Shown here: positions 60,341 through 64,000 of the stretch, in pieces
Position numbering within the stretch: position 1 is the stretch's first letter
How the letters are laid out: each line of letters starts with the position of its first letter
DNA from: Streptococcus sp. CF8_St5-11
GTDB taxonomy: Bacteria > Bacillota > Bacilli > Lactobacillales > Streptococcaceae
Direction of reading: 5' to 3'
DNA length: 64,000 bases
Assembly: GCF_024295625.1 (NCBI RefSeq)
Contig: NZ_JANCOJ010000002.1
Coordinates: 310,001-374,000 of the forward strand
The notes under the pieces: model-generated
Seen by the model: the letters and a program-made list of their open reading frames with translations, nothing else
Database searches by the model: none
Told to the model about the DNA's origin: nothing
Translations under genes and position numbers: made by a program

Positions 60341-61126
60341 ATGAAATTCCATGAATTTGGGGATAAGAATTCACCTCCTATCTTGCTCATACACGGTGGT
60401 GGCAGTTCTTGGTGGAATTATCTTCGTCAAGCAAGGATCTTATCAGAAGAATACCGTGTTATTTTACCTACTTTGAATGGCCACGGCGAAGAATATCCAC
60501 TCGATTATGTTTCTACTGAAGATTCCGCTTTGGAGATCCTAGACTATATCAAAGCAAACTGTGGTGGAAAGGTGTTTGCGATCGGTGGCGTTTCACTTGG
60601 TGGTCAAATTGCTATGGAGCTTTTGTCCTTAGACAGCGAGATAGCTGAGAAGGCCATCATGGATGGAAGCCTCTGTATTCCTCAACCAAGGTTGGCTAAA
60701 ATCAGCATCTTTCTAGTAGCTCTATTTGGTAAATTGATGTTCAGTAAATTCTCTTGCAAACTTCAATTAAGCATGATGGACAAACTCTATCCTAAACTGG
60801 CTTATCCAGAGGAGATAAAAGATTATTATTTGGAGGATTTGCCAAGGACACCTATCAAAACATTGGTGACTATTTACAAAACCTATATGGAGCGTTACAA
60901 GCTGAAGGACACGATTTCTGCAAGCAAGACGCAGGTTCTGTATATCTATGGTGAAAAAGAATTGAACTGTGTGAAAGCATCGGCGAAATTATTTCAGCAG
61001 CTCCATCCCAATACGATCCTGTATGAAGCTAAGGGCTATAACCACGGCTATTTATCAACTTACCTGCCTCAAGAGTGGATTGAGTTGGTGGTACCATTTT
61101 TAAAGAGCGACCCATTGGAAATCTGA
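60341..61126 (+). CDS. Alpha/beta hydrolase
   Basis: 261 residues: oxyanion segment LLIHGGGSSWWNYLRQA, nucleophile elbow GGVSLGGQIA and a late His in YNHGYLS give the catalytic set of the alpha/beta-hydrolase fold. AAGGAG precedes the ATG. Substrate unknown. Confidence 0.85.
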   Translation: MKFHEFGDKNSPPILLIHGGGSSWWNYLRQARILSEEYRVILPTLNGHGEEYPLDYVSTEDSALEILDYIKANCGGKVFAIGGVSLGGQIAMELLSLDSEIAEKAIMDGSLCIPQPRLAKISIFLVALFGKLMFSKFSCKLQLSMMDKLYPKLAYPEEIKDYYLEDLPRTPIKTLVTIYKTYMERYKLKDTISASKTQVLYIYGEKELNCVKASAKLFQQLHPNTILYEAKGYNHGYLSTYLPQEWIELVVPFLKSDPLEI

Positions 61127-61147
61127 TATGCTGTAAGGAGAAATCTT

Positions 61148-62002
61148 ATGCTAGGGGCAATAGTAGGAGACATTGTAGGTTCTGTTTACGAATGGGGCAA
61201 TATTAAAACGAAAGACTTTCTATTATTTCGTGAGGATTGTTTTTTCACTGATGATACGGTTATGACCTGTGCTGTTGCTGAAGCCATCATGAACGGTGGT
61301 CAGAAGGATGACTTTATTGATGCCATGAAAAAATATGGTAGGATGTATCCCGATGCAGGTTACGGTGCAAGATTTGGGAATTGGGTTGATGGCGACGATC
61401 GAGAACCTTATAATAGCTTTGGCAATGGCTCAGCAATGCGTGTTTCTCCATGTGCCTGGACCATGGATTGTAGTTTCTGTGCACGAACGGGAGCCTGGCC
61501 GTCCAGAAGGGCAGTTGCACGACTTTCTGCAGAGGTGACTCATAACCATCCAGAGGGGGTCAAAGGAGCTATGGCGACGTCTGATGCTATCTTTATGTGT
61601 CGTTATTACTTTGGAGGTTACAGTGGCGACTATGGAAAACCGATCAACGATAATCCTACAGAGTGTAAGAGACTCATCAAGGAACACATAGAACAAGAGT
61701 ATGGATATAATCTTTCTCAAACACTAGATGAAATTCGTCCTACTTATCGTTTTAATGAAACTTGCCAGAATACGGTACCTCAGGCCATCATTGCCTTTCT
61801 TGAAAGTACAGATTTTGAAGATGCTATTCGAAATGCGATTTCTCTTGGTGGGGATAGTGATACTCTTGCTGCTATCACAGGAAGTATCGCCGAAGCAGCT
61901 TATGGAATCCCTGATTGGATCAAAGACAAGGCCTATTGCTATCTCGATGAGCCTTTGAAAGATGTGCTCAGACGATGGGAGCAAGAAGTTTCAATAACAT
62001 AA
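61148..62002 (+). CDS. ADP-ribosylglycohydrolase family protein
   Basis: 284 residues starting MLGAIVGDIVGSVYEWGN, with FTDDTVMTCAVAEAI and SLGGDSDTLAAITGSIAEA, the two metal-binding regions of DraG-like hydrolases that remove ADP-ribose from proteins or nucleic acids. It follows the hydrolase gene by 21 nt. No ADP-ribosyltransferase is seen nearby. Confidence 0.92.
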   Translation: MLGAIVGDIVGSVYEWGNIKTKDFLLFREDCFFTDDTVMTCAVAEAIMNGGQKDDFIDAMKKYGRMYPDAGYGARFGNWVDGDDREPYNSFGNGSAMRVSPCAWTMDCSFCARTGAWPSRRAVARLSAEVTHNHPEGVKGAMATSDAIFMCRYYFGGYSGDYGKPINDNPTECKRLIKEHIEQEYGYNLSQTLDEIRPTYRFNETCQNTVPQAIIAFLESTDFEDAIRNAISLGGDSDTLAAITGSIAEAAYGIPDWIKDKAYCYLDEPLKDVLRRWEQEVSIT

Positions 62003-62033
62003 CAGAGATTAGATAAAGACAACCAAAAACACT

Positions 62034-62069
62034 AAAGCGACGAGATAAGTAACAATCTCGTCGCTTTTT
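62034..62069. terminator. Bidirectional terminator between the ADP-ribosylglycohydrolase gene and ABC permease
   Basis: AAAGCGACGAGAT and ATCTCGTCGCTTT pair perfectly around AAGTAACA, with T and A runs on either side. Confidence 0.88.
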
Positions 62070-62095
62070 GCTTAATAGTTAATGTTGCTATGGAT

Positions 62096-62824
62096 TTATT
62101 CAGGCACCTGGTTAGATTTTTGCTGATTCAAGAGGAGGATACAAGTCATTACTGAGATACAGGATACAAGAATCAGATACCAAAGATTTTCAAGACCCAA
62201 GCCATGATCTAGCATCAAGCAGTATCCCCAAGAAGCGGGGAAAAGACGCCCTATTCGTTTAAGAAAATCAGGTAGTAAGTTGCTAGGAAACATGATTCCT
62301 GAGAGCATAATTGAGGGTAAAAAGACAAGTTGCGCTATCATGGTAAGCTTTGCTTGATTTTTTACAGTAAGGCCCAGTATACTTCCGATACTTAACGATA
62401 CGAAAATGTAGATGGCCAGTGCGAGAAAGAAAAGGGAAAGTTGACTCGGTAAACTTGCTTTAAATAAAATTGGAGCAAGTAGTAGGATCACTATGCAGGT
62501 CATTATCAAATGAACAAAGGCAGAGAGAACCATGGTCACCAATCCTAAGTGAATAGGCACACCATTTGCTTTATAAATCTTTTTTATGTCGCTTCCGTAT
62601 GTTTCAATCAAGGAAGGCGGTAAGCCGAGAAAGGCCCCCATGGAAACACTCATGACAATCATTGACTGTATGAGTGTACTACCCATTTCGGGCATAACGG
62701 AAGTAAAAATACCACCCATGAGAAGAAAGAAAATAAGCGGTACAATATAGTAAGTAACCAAGAGAGACTTACTTCGTATGTCCAATTTCCACTGTAATGC
62801 TAGGCTATATAAGAATCCATTCAT
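62096..62824 (-). CDS. ABC-2 type transporter permease
   Basis: 242 residues with six hydrophobic segments in the ABC-2 pattern (LLVTYYIVPLIFFLLMGGIF; SIMLSGIMFPSNLLPDFLK). It overlaps the ATPase gene by 4 nt and forms an exporter with it. Likely a drug or peptide exporter because of the TipAS-type regulator at the head of the operon. Confidence 0.88.
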   Translation of the reverse strand: MNGFLYSLALQWKLDIRSKSLLVTYYIVPLIFFLLMGGIFTSVMPEMGSTLIQSMIVMSVSMGAFLGLPPSLIETYGSDIKKIYKANGVPIHLGLVTMVLSAFVHLIMTCIVILLLAPILFKASLPSQLSLFFLALAIYIFVSLSIGSILGLTVKNQAKLTMIAQLVFLPSIMLSGIMFPSNLLPDFLKRIGRLFPASWGYCLMLDHGLGLENLWYLILVSCISVMTCILLLNQQKSNQVPE

Positions 62825-63636
62825 TCCGATCCCCTCCTTGCCATTTCGATGAAATGCTGCTCCAGTGTACCACGATCAACCTTAATATCCAATACCTGGA
62901 TATGTTTCTGTTTGCATTCTTCCAATAAAGAAATCAAAGTGTCCTCGATCGTATCTGTTTCAAAAGATTCTTCTCCGTCCCGGGTCTTTAAATGGATGAA
63001 ATATTTTCTTCCCAACCTGTCTGTCAGTTCTGAAGGAGTACCACAAAAGACAATCTTTCCACTATTCAAAATAGCAATGCGGTCACATAAGGTTTCAACT
63101 TCGGCCATATCGTGGCTTGCCAAAACAATTGTCTTGCCCTGTGATTTGAGCTTTCGGATTTGTTCATGGAGAGATAGTCTTCCCTCTACATCAAGTCCCG
63201 CTGTCGGTTCATCGAGAAAAATAATATCCGGATTACTGACAAGTGCAAGAGCAAGATGTAATCTTCTTTTTTGACCGGTGGATAATTCTATGTATTGCGA
63301 CTCCTTCATTTCTTTTATGCCAAGGGCCTTTAGCATAGCATCATCAATGTATGCATGATTCCATTTTGCAAATAGCTTTATGGCTTCCATTGGTTTGATG
63401 TGGACGGGTAGAGAGGAGGACTGTAGTTGAATTCCGGTTTTCCCGTTTACAATTATAGTGCCTTCATCATATTTTCTCAGACCTTCGATACATTCAAGCG
63501 TGGTTGTTTTACCAGCTCCGTTCACTCCGAGCAGAGCAAAGATTTCTCCTTGTTTGATTTGAAAATCTAGACCTCTAAGAACCATATTGCTACCATAACT
63601 TTTCTTTAATCCAGAAACCTCTATTGCGTCTTTCAT
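62821..63636 (-). CDS. ABC transporter ATPase
   Basis: 271 residues: Walker A GVNGAGKTT, signature LSTGQKRRLHLALAL, Walker B IIFLDEPTAGLD and H-loop ASHDMAEVE, then a short C-terminal domain as in CcmA/DrrA-type exporters. It overlaps the regulator gene by 4 nt and the permease gene by 4 nt. Confidence 0.92.
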   Translation of the reverse strand: MKDAIEVSGLKKSYGSNMVLRGLDFQIKQGEIFALLGVNGAGKTTTLECIEGLRKYDEGTIIVNGKTGIQLQSSSLPVHIKPMEAIKLFAKWNHAYIDDAMLKALGIKEMKESQYIELSTGQKRRLHLALALVSNPDIIFLDEPTAGLDVEGRLSLHEQIRKLKSQGKTIVLASHDMAEVETLCDRIAILNSGKIVFCGTPSELTDRLGRKYFIHLKTRDGEESFETDTIEDTLISLLEECKQKHIQVLDIKVDRGTLEQHFIEMARRGSE

Positions 63637-64000
63637 GGTTCTACCTCCTCAAAGGGATTTGTTCCAAGCCTTGAAAAATAGACTTGTAAAGCAGGCTCTA
63701 AATAATCATTAACGATTTTTTGCTTTTCTTCCCAAGCGTTTGAGGCGGTATCGATATTCCCTATCTCCATCAACTTCGGAAGCATGCTCATATCACCATT
63801 TGTAAACTCCATAATCAAGCTCCAGTATTCTTGCACAACCTGTTGGCTTTGTTCGCTTTCAACTGGCACGTTTTCTTTTTGAAGCTCCACGATTTGATCG
63901 CTTAGGTGGTTCAACCTGTCCATAAAGTCTTGTCCGCTTTTCTTGTCAAATCGACTGCGTATCTGGTCGAGCGTATCATCATCAAAGCGCTTAATGAGAG
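63633..64000 (-). CDS. TipAS-domain (MerR-type) regulator, N-terminus outside the window
   Basis: The frame is open to the right edge of the window, so the DNA-binding part is not visible. The visible ~122 residues include SRFDKKSGQDFMDRL, VVQEYWSLIMEFTNGDMSMLPKL and the end YFSRLGTNPFEEVEP, typical of the TipAS antibiotic-recognition domain of MerR-family regulators. Such proteins bind peptide or other antibiotics and turn on an efflux operon, here the ABC genes that follow with 4-nt overlap. Confidence 0.78.
   Translation of the reverse strand, partial: LIKRFDDDTLDQIRSRFDKKSGQDFMDRLNHLSDQIVELQKENVPVESEQSQQVVQEYWSLIMEFTNGDMSMLPKLMEIGNIDTASNAWEEKQKIVNDYLEPALQVYFSRLGTNPFEEVEP

Noticed and set aside
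60241..60354. A 37-codon frame before the alpha/beta hydrolase gene
   Set aside because: No ribosome site, and it overlaps the real start of the next gene; probably chance.

Overview
The window looks like a chromosome segment from an oral Streptococcus of the mitis/sanguinis/parasanguinis type. It is low in GC. It carries a rhamnose-polysaccharide (rgp/gac-type) operon, an infC-rpmI-rplT block with a structured leader, metK behind an SMK (SAM-III) riboswitch, queT behind a preQ1-II riboswitch, a dispersed shikimate/aromatic operon ending in an LCP gene and rlmD, and a Rgg2/3-type pheromone receptor locus. The species assignment is inferred from gene families and order only.

Layout. 1-12.65 kb holds the cell-wall polysaccharide genes: a partial polytopic membrane protein, rmlD, rgpA, rgpB, the rgpC/rgpD exporter, a GT4 transferase in the rgpE position, rgpF, and a large GacH-like phosphoglycerol transferase. 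12.7-16.5 kb is housekeeping: ebsA, ferredoxin, a LysM protein, cmk, infC (apparently started at ATA), rpmI, rplT and a dCMP deaminase. 16.6-19.0 kb holds three tandem paralogous membrane proteins, the middle one broken. 19.3-33.95 kb is again core: metK, murA, a GNAT, a CBS/DRTGG/hotdog regulator, map, yihY, a MarR regulator with a B3/B4 protein, gtrA, queT, ligA, a lipid kinase and pullulanase. It contains two near-identical 183-bp intergenic repeats. 34.0-36.2 kb is ltaS on the minus strand. 36.4-48.6 kb is an rRNA methyltransferase, aroD, aroE, aroB, aroC, tyrA, a YlbF-like gene, aroA, aroK, pheA, an LCP ligase and rlmD.

From the last codons of rlmD the character changes. 48.58-57.3 kb is AT-rich, mosaic and full of broken genes. 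It holds a PezT-like zeta toxin without antitoxin or native N-terminus, a PHP-phosphoesterase/SMC-like ATPase that may be a defence gene, and a decayed Rgg/SHP quorum-sensing cluster. It also holds a class-II tRNA-like sequence, a serine-recombinase C-terminal fragment, and small fragments. Two 45-nt sequences that read like the 3' end of an rlmD/rumA gene lie inside it. I read it as an integration hotspot at the rlmD 3' end with remnants of at least two insertions. 57.4-64.0 kb holds more accessory genes: a His-tailed DMT exporter, a peptidase S51-like protein, an APH-like kinase, a hydrolase, an ADP-ribosylglycohydrolase, and an ABC exporter behind a TipAS-domain regulator cut by the window end.

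The most striking observation is the pheromone locus. A Rgg2/Rgg3-like receptor gene is divergent from a 23-codon reading frame that ends in DIIIIVGG, the classical SHP3 pheromone. That frame carries an in-frame TGA at codon 9. Downstream, the operon keeps only the C-terminus of an ATP-grasp (D-Ala-D-Ala ligase-like) enzyme and an MFS exporter, and further on the N-terminal part of a similar ligase. This looks like a receptor that has lost its own signal and most of its output.
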